From the NCBI RefSeq assembly GCF_036346295.1, contig NZ_CP107819.1:8600209-8664208 (forward strand): DNA of 64,000 nucleotides, read 5' to 3'. This DNA comes from Streptomyces sp. NBC_00536. GTDB lineage: Bacteria; Actinomycetota; Actinomycetes; Streptomycetales; Streptomycetaceae. Made by a program: the position numbers and the translations under genes. How positions within the stretch are numbered: the first letter of the stretch is position 1; every line of letters starts with the position of its first letter. The notes under the pieces are model-generated. The model worked only from the letters and a program-made list of their open reading frames with translations. It did no database searches and was not told the DNA's origin. Below are positions 33,736 to 41,402 of this stretch, in pieces.

Positions 33736-34296
33736 TCACTGGAGAGCGAACTCGATGAAATCGATATCCGTCAGGGTGACGTGGAGACCGTGGGCACGGT
33801 GACCGGCCTCCCGGAAGTACAGGTGTCCCAGCGCACGGCCGAGGATCAGCTCGTGCTGCTCCTCGCTCACTCCGGCGTCCAGGGCGGCGAGGATCTGCTG
33901 TGTCACGGCCCCGTTCAGGCGGCCCGTGATGCGCCGCAGGCGCGGGTCGTCGGAGCTTGCGTGCCCGGCCTTGAACCCGAACCGGGCGCGAGTGTGGACG
34001 ACCACGCCGCCCGCCTCGGCCGCGGCCCGCCGTCGCGCACGGATCAGCGGCTGCCAGCGAGCCCGCACCAGGTCCGCGATCCTCTGCTCGTGACCGGGAC
34101 TCGGACGCCCCCGACTGGCCGGATCACGGGCCACCCACCGCTGGACGGTCCGCTGCGACACTCCCACAACCGCGGCGACCTGCCGGGTGGAACCTCGCTC
34201 CCACCGCAACAGGGCCTTGAGTTGATCCGCCGTCGTCTCAGGTAACGGCCGCGTGTACAGGAGCCGTTCCAGCCCATCACCGATCGCCTGCACCAT
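33736..34296 (-). CDS. Second Tpg-like terminal protein, Ser at the priming position
   Basis: From the Met at 34296 (behind GAGGGGCTGGTGGG) the protein is 186 residues and aligns with Tpg throughout: AIGDGLERLLYTRPLPETT, a helix-turn-helix RQVAAVVGVSQRTVQRWVAR, RARWQPLIRARRR, the core HTRARFGFKAGHASSDDPRL, and a C-terminal YFREAGHRAHGLHVTLTDID. The protein is well diverged from the copy at 22213. At position 114, where Tpg has the Thr reported to receive the first nucleotide, this protein has Ser (GHASSDD versus APGTTDD). Ser is chemically able to serve as a primer, as in phage terminal proteins. It sits tail-to-tail with the tniAB operon, again without a tap gene. Confidence 0.85.
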   Translation of the reverse strand: MVQAIGDGLERLLYTRPLPETTADQLKALLRWERGSTRQVAAVVGVSQRTVQRWVARDPASRGRPSPGHEQRIADLVRARWQPLIRARRRAAAEAGGVVVHTRARFGFKAGHASSDDPRLRRITGRLNGAVTQQILAALDAGVSEEQHELILGRALGHLYFREAGHRAHGLHVTLTDIDFIEFALQ

Positions 34297-34815
34297 CCCA
34301 CCAGCCCCTCGACGACACCGCATCCCAAGCCTCAGTAGGGGCCACCCTTGCCACCACCCCGCGACCGTGGGCGGTTATCCGGCATTCGGCTGACGTCGGC
34401 ATCCGGACTGAGGTAGGGGTGCACTGACTCCCGTCGGCGGAGCCTTCAGGCCTGATGCGCTCGCTGACACGAACGTGGTGCCTGGCCGAGGCGTACTGAC
34501 ACAGGGTGGCGTTCGGCCTTGTCAGGCGCTGTCACGAAACCGGTGCTTCGCAACCACGGGAAACGCCCGCATCAGCAACTCCTGCATCGAGTCGTGCAAC
34601 AACCCGCCGCAGAGCCACACCCCCCGAGAACGAGTCCCAGGAGCTCAACGAACCCACCTCACTCCACGTCACACCACAGGCAGCGCACCCCCAGAGAAAA
34701 GGGGTTGGCAGGAGCGCCGTAGCGCGCGCACGGCCGGTGGCAGGCAGCGCACGGTCCGGTCTGGCTCGGCGTCCAGGTCACGACTTGTGGCCGGGGTGTG
34801 GGGGTGGGGGAGGTC
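34297..34815. other. Intergenic region with TGACA motifs
   Basis: No gene seen. TGACA occurs in direct orientation at 34465 and 34497 and inverted (TGTCA) at 34520 and 34530. This small cluster could be transposase binding sites at the right side of the tniAB/tpg unit, but no matching cluster was found on the left. The rest has no recognisable content. Confidence 0.35.
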
Positions 34816-35094
34816 ATGGCGGGACTCGCGGCCCGACTGGTCGCGGAGCACCTGACGGCCGCCAGTCCCGGACACCCCTGGGAGGGCGTGACGTTCGCCG
34901 CGACGTGGGGAAGCCGTGACGTCCTGGACGTGCGCTTGGTCCGTCCCGAGCTGGTGGCCGAGATCAGCGTCGATCGCTCCGTGGACCGGGGTGGCGTATG
35001 GCGCCATCCGCTGAGGTTCCGGCGCCTGCGCCTGGACGTGGGCCTTGGCGATGTTCCCCGGTTCGGGGAGGGTCCGGCCGCCGCGGTGGGCTGA
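34816..35094 (+). pseudogene. C-terminal fragment of an ATP-dependent DNA ligase
   Basis: About 92 residues match the OB-domain end of Streptomyces ATP-dependent DNA ligases: ARLVAEHLTAASPGHPWEGV, VRLVRPELVAEISVDRSVDR, then GGVWRHPLRFRRLRLDV. The adenylation domain with the KxDG lysine is absent, so the fragment cannot ligate DNA. It is probably debris from a rearrangement next to the second tpg gene. Confidence 0.7.
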
Positions 35095-35536
35095 CCGGAT
35101 TTTTGGCGCGGTCCGCGAGGGTTTGAGGGGCTAAGGGGGCGGTGGTGTACCGCGTGCGCGAGTTCGGTCCATACGCGCTCTGACCTGCGTCTTTGTCGAG
35201 ACTTTCGGGGCTATCCCCTGTCTCCCGCACTGTGCGGACCACACCTCGGCCAGGGGTGATGCCGCGGGCGGCCAGCTGCATGCCGGCAAGGCGTTCATGA
35301 CGCTCCGCCGAGGCCGGGGCGACCGGCCGCGCGGCTGACCAGTCGGCGGGGCCTATGGGCCCCGCCGATGTCCCCCGCCGGAGTGAATCCGGCCCTCGCG
35401 TACGCGTAGGCGGCTTGTGCGGTGTGCCCTCAACTCGCCCCAAAACCAGGTCTATTGACACGAACGAGGATCTTCCGGGATGTTTCCGGCACGGTTCGGA
35501 GGTCGGGCCGGTTGGTGTGCGATTGGAGTGCGTTTC
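35095..35536. other. Intergenic region
   Basis: No convincing gene, repeat or hairpin was seen. The promoter of the following gene should lie in the last part; the sequence around 35440-35470 (CTATTGACACGAACGAGGAT) is locally less GC-rich. Confidence 0.4.
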
Positions 35537-36802
35537 ATGGCGCGTTCGGTTCGTGAGGAGTACGACGAGTACGCGGCTGCGAGTCGGCTGCGGGTGCCCG
35601 TGGCGGCCTGGCGGTGGGCGGCCGGCTCGGGCCTGGTCCCGGCCGCTGACGCCGGTCCGGGGTTGTGGTCGCGGGCGGTGGTGGAGGCCGCCGACCCCGA
35701 GGCGGTGCGTGCGGCGCTGCGGGGCCCGGTGGGGGCGGGGTGGGCGGCGGACCGGTTGACGGAGGCCTTGGGGGTGCCGCTGCCGATTCTCCGGCCGAGG
35801 GTGAGGGCCTCGGCGGTCGGCCGCCTCGTGAAGGCCGGTCTCCTGGTCTACCTCGGCGGCGACGTCGAGTTCCCCGACGTCCACCCGGACCAGGTGGCCG
35901 CGCTCGCCCGGCGCCGGGACCTGCCCGCCCTCCTCGACCGCCACGTGCCCCTCGGCCCGGATCAGGCGGCGGTACGCCTCGGGGTCCGGAGGACGGATTG
36001 GGATCAGGTGGTGAGGCTCGGTTGGGTGTCCCCGGTGGGCTCAGTGGACGTCGACTACAAGCGGCAGGGCGGGGTGACCACCATCCCGCTGTACTCCGCC
36101 GAGGACATCGCGCTCCTGGAGGTGGTCCGCCCCTCCGTGGACTGGCGGGCGGTCCGCACGGTCGCGGCGGGCTGCCGCTCCCCGCTCGCCGGCCTCGACC
36201 CGGTCGCCCCGGGGAGCGATCGGGCGTTTCTGGCGGAGGTGGCGCGGATCGCCAGGGTGGGCCGGGCGGCAGTGGTGAACTGGCGCCGCCGGCACCCCGA
36301 CTTCCCCGACCCGGTCGGCGGCACGGCCGTGCACCCGCAGTTCGACCGCCACGCGGTAGTCGCATGGCTCCTCGCCCACGACAAGATCGAGATCCCCACG
36401 GGGCCGACGGTCGCCTCTCTTGTGCTGGCTGGCGGCGGGGGCACCACGCGCCGGTTCCGCCTCGATGACCCATGGCTGACCCTGGCCGACGACGCCGAGG
36501 GGGAGGACATGGTGTCCGGCTGGTCCACCGACACGGACGCCGACGCGCTGGCGGAACTCGCGGCCGGGGAGTTCGGGGCGTCGCTGCGGCGGCTGAACGC
36601 GCCCGGCACGGGGCCGTTGGCGGTCATGGGGGAGGTGCGGGTGATCGACCGGTTCCGTTCCGGCTCGGGCGGCCTGCGCCTCACCCTGGCATGGCCGGCC
36701 GGCCTACGGGGCGCCGCCTCAGAGGGCTCGGTCGGTGTGCAAGAGCAGGACCAGGCCGTGCCCGCGCAGAAGACCGGCCGCTGGTTCTCGCGCCGACTCT
36801 GA
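35537..36802 (+). CDS. Putative DNA-binding protein of unknown family
   Basis: From the ATG at 35537 the protein is 421 residues (MARSVREEYDEYAAASRLRV). It contains several helix-turn-helix-like segments. The clearest is IARVGRAAVVNWRRRHPDFP followed by DPVGGTAVHPQFDRHAVVAW, a MerR/AlpA-like wing pattern also seen at the end of actinobacterial DNA methylase-associated proteins. Others are TEALGVPLPILRPRVRASAV and PDQAAVRLGVRRTDW. The last 100 residues are acidic, then basic. Repeated DNA-binding units suggest a plasmid- or arm-specific DNA-binding role such as partition, replication or silencing, but none is shown. Confidence 0.55.
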   Translation: MARSVREEYDEYAAASRLRVPVAAWRWAAGSGLVPAADAGPGLWSRAVVEAADPEAVRAALRGPVGAGWAADRLTEALGVPLPILRPRVRASAVGRLVKAGLLVYLGGDVEFPDVHPDQVAALARRRDLPALLDRHVPLGPDQAAVRLGVRRTDWDQVVRLGWVSPVGSVDVDYKRQGGVTTIPLYSAEDIALLEVVRPSVDWRAVRTVAAGCRSPLAGLDPVAPGSDRAFLAEVARIARVGRAAVVNWRRRHPDFPDPVGGTAVHPQFDRHAVVAWLLAHDKIEIPTGPTVASLVLAGGGGTTRRFRLDDPWLTLADDAEGEDMVSGWSTDTDADALAELAAGEFGASLRRLNAPGTGPLAVMGEVRVIDRFRSGSGGLRLTLAWPAGLRGAASEGSVGVQEQDQAVPAQKTGRWFSRRL

Positions 36803-37012
36803 CCCGGGCAAGCCTCCGCCGGCCGCGTGGGCAAGCCCAGGGCTAGTCTGGGCAAACCCACACGGCTGGCGACGACGCGAGGGCGCGCCGAAGCCTCCGT
36901 CGGCGCCGTCTGCGCGCCCGGAAAATTTGGACCCGAGCTAGCCGGATGGGCCCCTGCACGGCAGGGTGTGCTGAGGTCACGCTGGCGGGGCCGTTTGGGG
37001 TCCGTGCGCTGG

Positions 37013-38017
37013 CTATCCGACTTCGGTCGTGGCGTCGGCCTCGGTCTCCTGCTTGAGGAGTAGAACTTCACCGCAGAGGACGTAGACGTTCAGGGCGCAC
37101 ATGTTGGCTGACCGGAGCGCGACGTCGGCGTGCACACCCTTGCTGGTGAGCTTGTCGAACGCGGCGAATCTGGCGTGCAGGCCCTCGGCCATGGCGATCG
37201 TCGCCGCGGAGACGTTCTCGCTCTCGTTCACGATCTTGATGAACTCGAATAGGCGGCTTCGGTAGGAGGGCTGGTCGAGCTTGTAGCCTGCGGCGGAGGG
37301 CTCTGCCTGAGCCGGGAGGACCTGGCCGACCACTGCCTCCAGGATTCGGCGGCAGGTGGTGAGTGCCTGCGACAGCTCCTCGGCCGCCGGGCGGGTACTG
37401 TCCTGGTCGGCTGCCTCATTCAGGCGGCGGTAGACCGTGTTGAACCGTTCGACGAGGTCCGGCGCGTGCACGCTGAGCAGACGGTCCACCACGGTCTTGT
37501 AGGCGCCGAAGATCGAGTCGTTGATCGAGCTGTAGCCGAAGCGTCGCTCCCACTCGCACAGATAGGCGAACGTCCGATGCCTGGCCAGCTCTTGGACGTT
37601 CCTGAGCATTGCCGCGCTCTCGAAGGACCCCGGCGACACATTGTCGGAGGCTAGTTCCGGCTCAAGCACCCCGAGCAGATACTCGATCTCGCTGAGAGAG
37701 TGCCCTGCGATGTGGGACTCGGGGTTTTTCCTGTCCAGGGTGCGGTCGCTGAGGTACTCGCGCATCGCGGCCTCTGCGGGACCGTCCGCCGATGCCCACA
37801 GGGCGGGGTCGGCCATCAGACGCCGCGTCGCCTCGCCGTTTGCGTGCGGGTCACCACCTGAAGGGCGCAACTCCATCCCCAGCCGCACCGCGACCTGGGA
37901 GTCGCCGGCCAGACTGGCGATGCGTACAGCCCGACGAACGGAGACAGTAAGCGGGCGGTCGTCGAATTCGTCTAGAGCGGTTCGTACCAGCATCAGGATC
38001 TGGTCAGCCGAGGTCAT
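37013..38017 (-). CDS. Helical protein of unknown function, possibly AbiTii/HEPN-like
   Basis: A 334-residue, almost entirely helical, cytoplasmic protein. The N-terminal ~65 residues (DRPLTVSVRRAVRIASLAGD, SQVAVRLGMELRPSGG) resemble the short N-terminal module of AbiTii-type proteins. The C-terminal ~150 residues (TCRRILEAVVGQVLP, KIVNESENVSAATIAMAEGL, DKLTSKGVHADVALRSANMC) have the SKGVHA pattern of a family of predicted HEPN-like helical domains. Both are linked to abortive infection elsewhere, but identification here is weak. It is a single gene with no visible partner. Confidence 0.5.
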   Translation of the reverse strand: MTSADQILMLVRTALDEFDDRPLTVSVRRAVRIASLAGDSQVAVRLGMELRPSGGDPHANGEATRRLMADPALWASADGPAEAAMREYLSDRTLDRKNPESHIAGHSLSEIEYLLGVLEPELASDNVSPGSFESAAMLRNVQELARHRTFAYLCEWERRFGYSSINDSIFGAYKTVVDRLLSVHAPDLVERFNTVYRRLNEAADQDSTRPAAEELSQALTTCRRILEAVVGQVLPAQAEPSAAGYKLDQPSYRSRLFEFIKIVNESENVSAATIAMAEGLHARFAAFDKLTSKGVHADVALRSANMCALNVYVLCGEVLLLKQETEADATTEVG

Positions 38018-38243
38018 CCACTGAATGTAGCCGCCCAGGCCGACACCCCGACCCGCATTTTCCGAGGGTCGGACCGCCTGCTGCTGGCCGCCAACGACAA
38101 GGTCACGGTGGAGCAGGGCGACCCGAAGCCGGAGGTGGCCACGACCGCCGCGGTGCTTCGGGCCGTCGCAGCGGACAGCGAGCAGCTGGCGAGAGCCTGT
38201 CCCACCCGGCCTGGTCCCTGTTCATGATGGGAGGACGCTAGAC

Positions 38244-38603
38244 ATGCCCGTCCTGCCGTCGCCCGGCGAGATCGAAGCGGCCAAGACGTCCAACGGGGCG
38301 TGGACGATTACCCAGCTCGCCGAATGGGGCGTGCCGCGGACGCCGCCCAAGGGATGGAAGGACGAGTTGATCGAGCGCTGGGAGGCCGCACGCCAGGAGG
38401 GCGCACCGCCGCCGCCCCGCCCAGCCCGGCCCCGACCGACTTCGCACAGGAGACGCTTGACTTCGGCTAACCCGACGTCGCCGACCGCTGGGCGACGGGG
38501 AGTAGACGAGGCGGGACGCGCGCCAGGCCCGGCGTACGGCTGCGCGAGCGGCAGGGAAACTCGGGGCGCGGTCCCCTTCGTCTTCGCTAACTTGACCAGA
38601 TGA
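38244..38603 (+). CDS. Small hypothetical protein upstream of the AlbA_2 gene
   Basis: The ATG at 38244 follows GGGAGGACG. The first ~55 residues look genuine (MPVLPSPGEIEAAKTSNGAW, TITQLAEWGVPRTPPKGWKD), resembling short Streptomyces proteins with a GVPxPPPKGW motif. The remainder is Pro/Arg/Ala-rich and may be out of frame after an indel. It ends 40 bp before the AlbA_2 gene on the same strand, so they may be cotranscribed. Function unknown. Confidence 0.5.
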   Translation: MPVLPSPGEIEAAKTSNGAWTITQLAEWGVPRTPPKGWKDELIERWEAARQEGAPPPPRPARPRPTSHRRRLTSANPTSPTAGRRGVDEAGRAPGPAYGCASGRETRGAVPFVFANLTR

Positions 38604-38643
38604 CACCTTCGATCCACATACGCCCAGCGAATGGACGGCTCGT

Positions 38644-39954
38644 ATGACATCTGCGGCCTCGCTGTTCGCCTGCCGTCCTGCGGACGTGACCCTGGAGCGG
38701 GTTCGCGAGCTGGTTGCCATAGGCCAGCCCGAGAGCCTGACCCTGGAGTACAAGGAGAAATACACCCCCAGGGTTCCGACCTCGGTCGCGGCGATGGCCA
38801 ACAGCTACGGCGGCCTCATCCTGGTGGGCGTCACTGAGCGCAGCGTCGACGACCGGATCATCGGCGTGCCCGAGGATGCGATCGTCCAGATCGTCAACGG
38901 CTGCCATCAGACGCTGGAGCCACCATGGGAGCCGGAGATCATCCCGGTCCCCCTGCCTGAGACCGACGGTCGGATGATCCTCGTCGTCCGCGTGGACCCG
39001 GCGAAGGCGTCACGCCCGCTTCTGGTCCAAGGTGCCGCCCCGATCCGGCTGCACGGACGCAACGCGGTAGCAGACCGGGCAGGCCTCGCACGGCTGATCA
39101 ACGAAGCCGCGCCCCAGGCTGTGGCTGCCGGACTGCGGTTGCCGCTGGCCGACCTGCCCACGGACGAACATATGAAGCCGAGCGTCGACTTCCTCGTGCG
39201 TACAGGGATGTTCGTTCCGGTGGACGCATCGGCCACCTGGCGCCCGCTGTCGGAGCGCGGCGTGCAGGCATTCGCCGACGCGCTGAACAACTCTCCGCTG
39301 CACCAGGCCTTGTTCCGCTGGTGCGCATCGATCGGTGACGGCGGCATGAACCCTTTCCACCGCTCGGGCCTCAACCGGGCCCGCAAGATCCGGCTGCTGT
39401 GGCAGGGCGGCCCGGGCGGAGCGCCGGCCTTCCCGCTACAGGCCGTGGCCAGGATCGACCTGCCAGATGCCTATGGGGCTGCCGTCTCGCATGTGCAGGT
39501 CTCCTTGCAAGTCGTCGCGCGCTTCCGGCACACTTTCGGCCGCGTGGCGCCCCTGTCCGTCGCCCGCCTGCACGAGCTGGTCGACGCCCTGACGGCCACG
39601 CTGGTCGATGACAAGGTCACCGGAGTTCTCGCCGCTCTGGCGGGTGTAGACCCTCTCGTGATGCCGCAGCCGCTCGGTCTGGACTTCCTCAGCAGCACGG
39701 ACATGCCGGACTTGCTCGCCGGGAACGGACTGACCTCGGTGCCGGATGCTGGCACATCACGAGGGGCCAACCTGCTCGCCGACCCAGGCGTCGACCAGCG
39801 CGACCCTGCAGAGCGCCGTGCGCTCGTCGACAGCTGGCTCCAGCAGATCAGCCAGGACGCCGGCCTGCTCGGTATGGAGAAGGTCCTGGAACAACTCCAC
39901 GGCACCTCCCCTGACGCTCAACCGCGACGTCCTCGCCGCACAGACGTCCTGTAA
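38644..39954 (+). CDS. AlbA_2 (Schlafen-type) domain protein
   Basis: A 436-residue protein. Residues ~28-150 form an AlbA_2/SLFN-type domain: ESLTLEYKEKYTPRVPTSVA then AMANSYGGLILVGVTE, the family E-F/Y-K...A-x-A-N-x-x-G-G-x-[IL]-x-x-G pattern, followed by VVRVDPAKASRPLLVQGAAP and RLHGRNAVAD. The C-terminal ~280 residues are unrecognised mixed alpha/beta. Such domains occur in transcription regulators and in proteins with RNase or defence roles; the active residues of Schlafen nucleases cannot be confirmed here. It may form an operon with the small gene upstream. Confidence 0.75.
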   Translation: MTSAASLFACRPADVTLERVRELVAIGQPESLTLEYKEKYTPRVPTSVAAMANSYGGLILVGVTERSVDDRIIGVPEDAIVQIVNGCHQTLEPPWEPEIIPVPLPETDGRMILVVRVDPAKASRPLLVQGAAPIRLHGRNAVADRAGLARLINEAAPQAVAAGLRLPLADLPTDEHMKPSVDFLVRTGMFVPVDASATWRPLSERGVQAFADALNNSPLHQALFRWCASIGDGGMNPFHRSGLNRARKIRLLWQGGPGGAPAFPLQAVARIDLPDAYGAAVSHVQVSLQVVARFRHTFGRVAPLSVARLHELVDALTATLVDDKVTGVLAALAGVDPLVMPQPLGLDFLSSTDMPDLLAGNGLTSVPDAGTSRGANLLADPGVDQRDPAERRALVDSWLQQISQDAGLLGMEKVLEQLHGTSPDAQPRRPRRTDVL

Positions 39955-40567
39955 GGAACGGCGAGGCCGCGCCCAGCCCGACTTCCTCGGAGGCGGGGCG
40001 CGGCGCGCGTGGGGAGGCGACTACCGCCGCTGCTCGCCTGTGTGCATGGAGAGCACGCGACGAAAGTGGATCACTGGAGTGGGTCCTCACGGGGCCTTGA
40101 CGCTCAGGTGATGGTCACCTGTGCTGAACCCTCCCTTCCCCGCGTCGCTTCCGCCTGCTGGGTGACCCTGGGGGGTGACCTCACGCCGTGGTGCTGGGGG
40201 GCCGGCGGGGTGAGGCGGGTCAGCGGCTGGTGGGGTCCGTGCCGGTGCCGAGGGGGCGCCGGCGGGAGAGTGAGGCACCGCGGCCCCTTCGGGCCCCGGG
40301 GTGACCGGCTCTGCCTGCTCGGCGGGTAGGCGCCCCCGAAGGGGGGGCCGGAGCTGTTTCTGCAGTTTGCATGAGTGGTGGCGTGGTTAGGTGTCCGGAT
40401 TTCTTTACAAGGGGTCATCTCGTGAGGGCGGAGGTCGCCAGTTTGTTTCGGGCTGGGGAATTCAGGGTGTGGGTGTGCCCCCACCGCTCGGGCTGGTGGG
40501 GGCACATGGTGTCGTGCGTTGGTCGGTTGAGGATCAGGGGCTGTTCAGGTCCTGAGCAGCCCATTGG
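39955..40567. other. Intergenic region
   Basis: No convincing gene. Several short GC hairpins are present, for example around 40283-40296 (GGCCC and GGGCC around CTTC) and near 40331-40345 (CCCCC-GAA-GGGGG). They could be terminators for the AlbA_2 gene or the convergent lectin gene. Confidence 0.4.
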
Positions 40568-41077
40568 TCAGGAACGGGAGAACCAGAATTCGTCGTTGGC
40601 GCCGTTGCAGCTGTACTGGATGGTCTGAGTGCCCTTGGTTGCGTTGGAGCCGACGCCAAGACAGAGGCCGGAGTACACGTTCCTCCATACCCCCGCGCCC
40701 ACGCCGTTGTTGGGGGTGGTCCACCACCATTTTTCGTCCGAGGCGCCGTTGCAGGTGTACTGGATGATGCCGGTCCCGTTGGTCAGGCTGGATTGGACGC
40801 CCATGCACTTGCCGGACCACTCGTTCTTGATGAAATAGGCCTGAGCGCCGTTGCTGTCCGTGGTGGCCTCGTAGTTCCAGCGCATGTCTGCAGCCGGCTG
40901 GTTGCAGTCCCACTGGATGACGGGTGCGCCATTGCCGGGCTTGTTTCCTACCCCGATGCACAGCCCGGTGTGGTAGTTGACTAGGTACGAGCCGGTGGCC
41001 GCGTTGGCCGTGCCTGCCCCGAGGCTGATTGCCGCTACTGCGCCGGTCACCAGGCCAAGAGCCTTCAGTGCCTTCAT
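40568..41077 (-). CDS. Secreted ricin-type beta-trefoil lectin
   Basis: From the Met at 41077, behind GGTGGGGAC, the protein is 169 residues. Residues 1-27 are a signal peptide (MKALKALGLVTGAVAAISLG, cleavage near ANA-AT). The mature part is one complete beta-trefoil with three repeats, each with a Cys pair and a QxW-type element: LCIGVGNKPGNGAPVIQW, CMGVQSSLTNGTGIIQYTC and LCLGVGSNATKGTQTIQYSC. It should bind galactose- or xylan-type sugars outside the cell. It has no attached enzyme domain. It lies 50 bp from the fossil telomere block, so it may have been subtelomeric. Confidence 0.85.
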   Translation of the reverse strand: MKALKALGLVTGAVAAISLGAGTANAATGSYLVNYHTGLCIGVGNKPGNGAPVIQWDCNQPAADMRWNYEATTDSNGAQAYFIKNEWSGKCMGVQSSLTNGTGIIQYTCNGASDEKWWWTTPNNGVGAGVWRNVYSGLCLGVGSNATKGTQTIQYSCNGANDEFWFSRS

Positions 41078-41128
41078 GTCCCCACCCCTGTTCATCGTTG
41101 ACAAAGTGAAGATCATACAGCGGAGTCT

Positions 41129-41396
41129 GCCCGCGGAGCGGGCCCTCGGCCTGAAGGCGGAGCCGGAAGGCCAGGGCGGGGGAGCGCAGCGGACCCACCC
41201 AACGGGCCGAAGGCCCGGACCCCGTGAAACGGGGTCACCTACGCGAGCGAAGTGAGGGGCGCTCCTAGGCCGGCGAAGCCGGCCCGTTTGGTGGAGCGCA
41301 GCGGAACCAGAGCAGTCCGAAGCGAAGCGCAGGACCCCGGCCCGAAGGGCCGGCTATGGCTCGGCGCGAAGCGCCGAGCCTGGGCCCGAAGGGCCC
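41129..41396. repeat. Internal fossil telomere (hairpin array)
   Basis: At least seven perfect hairpins occur in 268 bp: GCCCGC-GGA-GCGGGC (41129-41143), GGGCC-GAA-GGCCC (41204-41216), ACCCCGT-GAA-ACGGGGT (41219-41235), GGCCGGC-GAA-GCCGGCC (41268-41284), CCGGCCC-GAA-GGGCCGG (41337-41353), GGCTCGGCGC-GAA-GCGCCGAGCC (41358-41380) and GGGCCC-GAA-GGGCCC (41382-41396). The order of conserved words (CCTGAAGGC, GCCGGAAGG, CCCCGTGAAAC, GAGCGCAGCGGAA, AGTCCGAAGCGAAGCG, AGGACCCCGGCCC) is the same as at 63742-63971 and in the same orientation. It therefore looks like a former right telomere, now internal. Confidence 0.85.
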
Positions 41397-41402
41397 CCGG
41401 CC

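Noticed and set aside
38042..38222. Short plus-strand frame reading RLLLAANDKVTVEQGDPKPE
   Set aside because: It looks protein-like but has no start codon or recognisable family; at most a gene fragment, too weak to annotate.
40280..40350. GC hairpins considered as part of the fossil telomere
   Set aside because: They lie on the far side of the lectin gene, are short, and do not share the ordered words found at 41129-41396 and 63742-63971.
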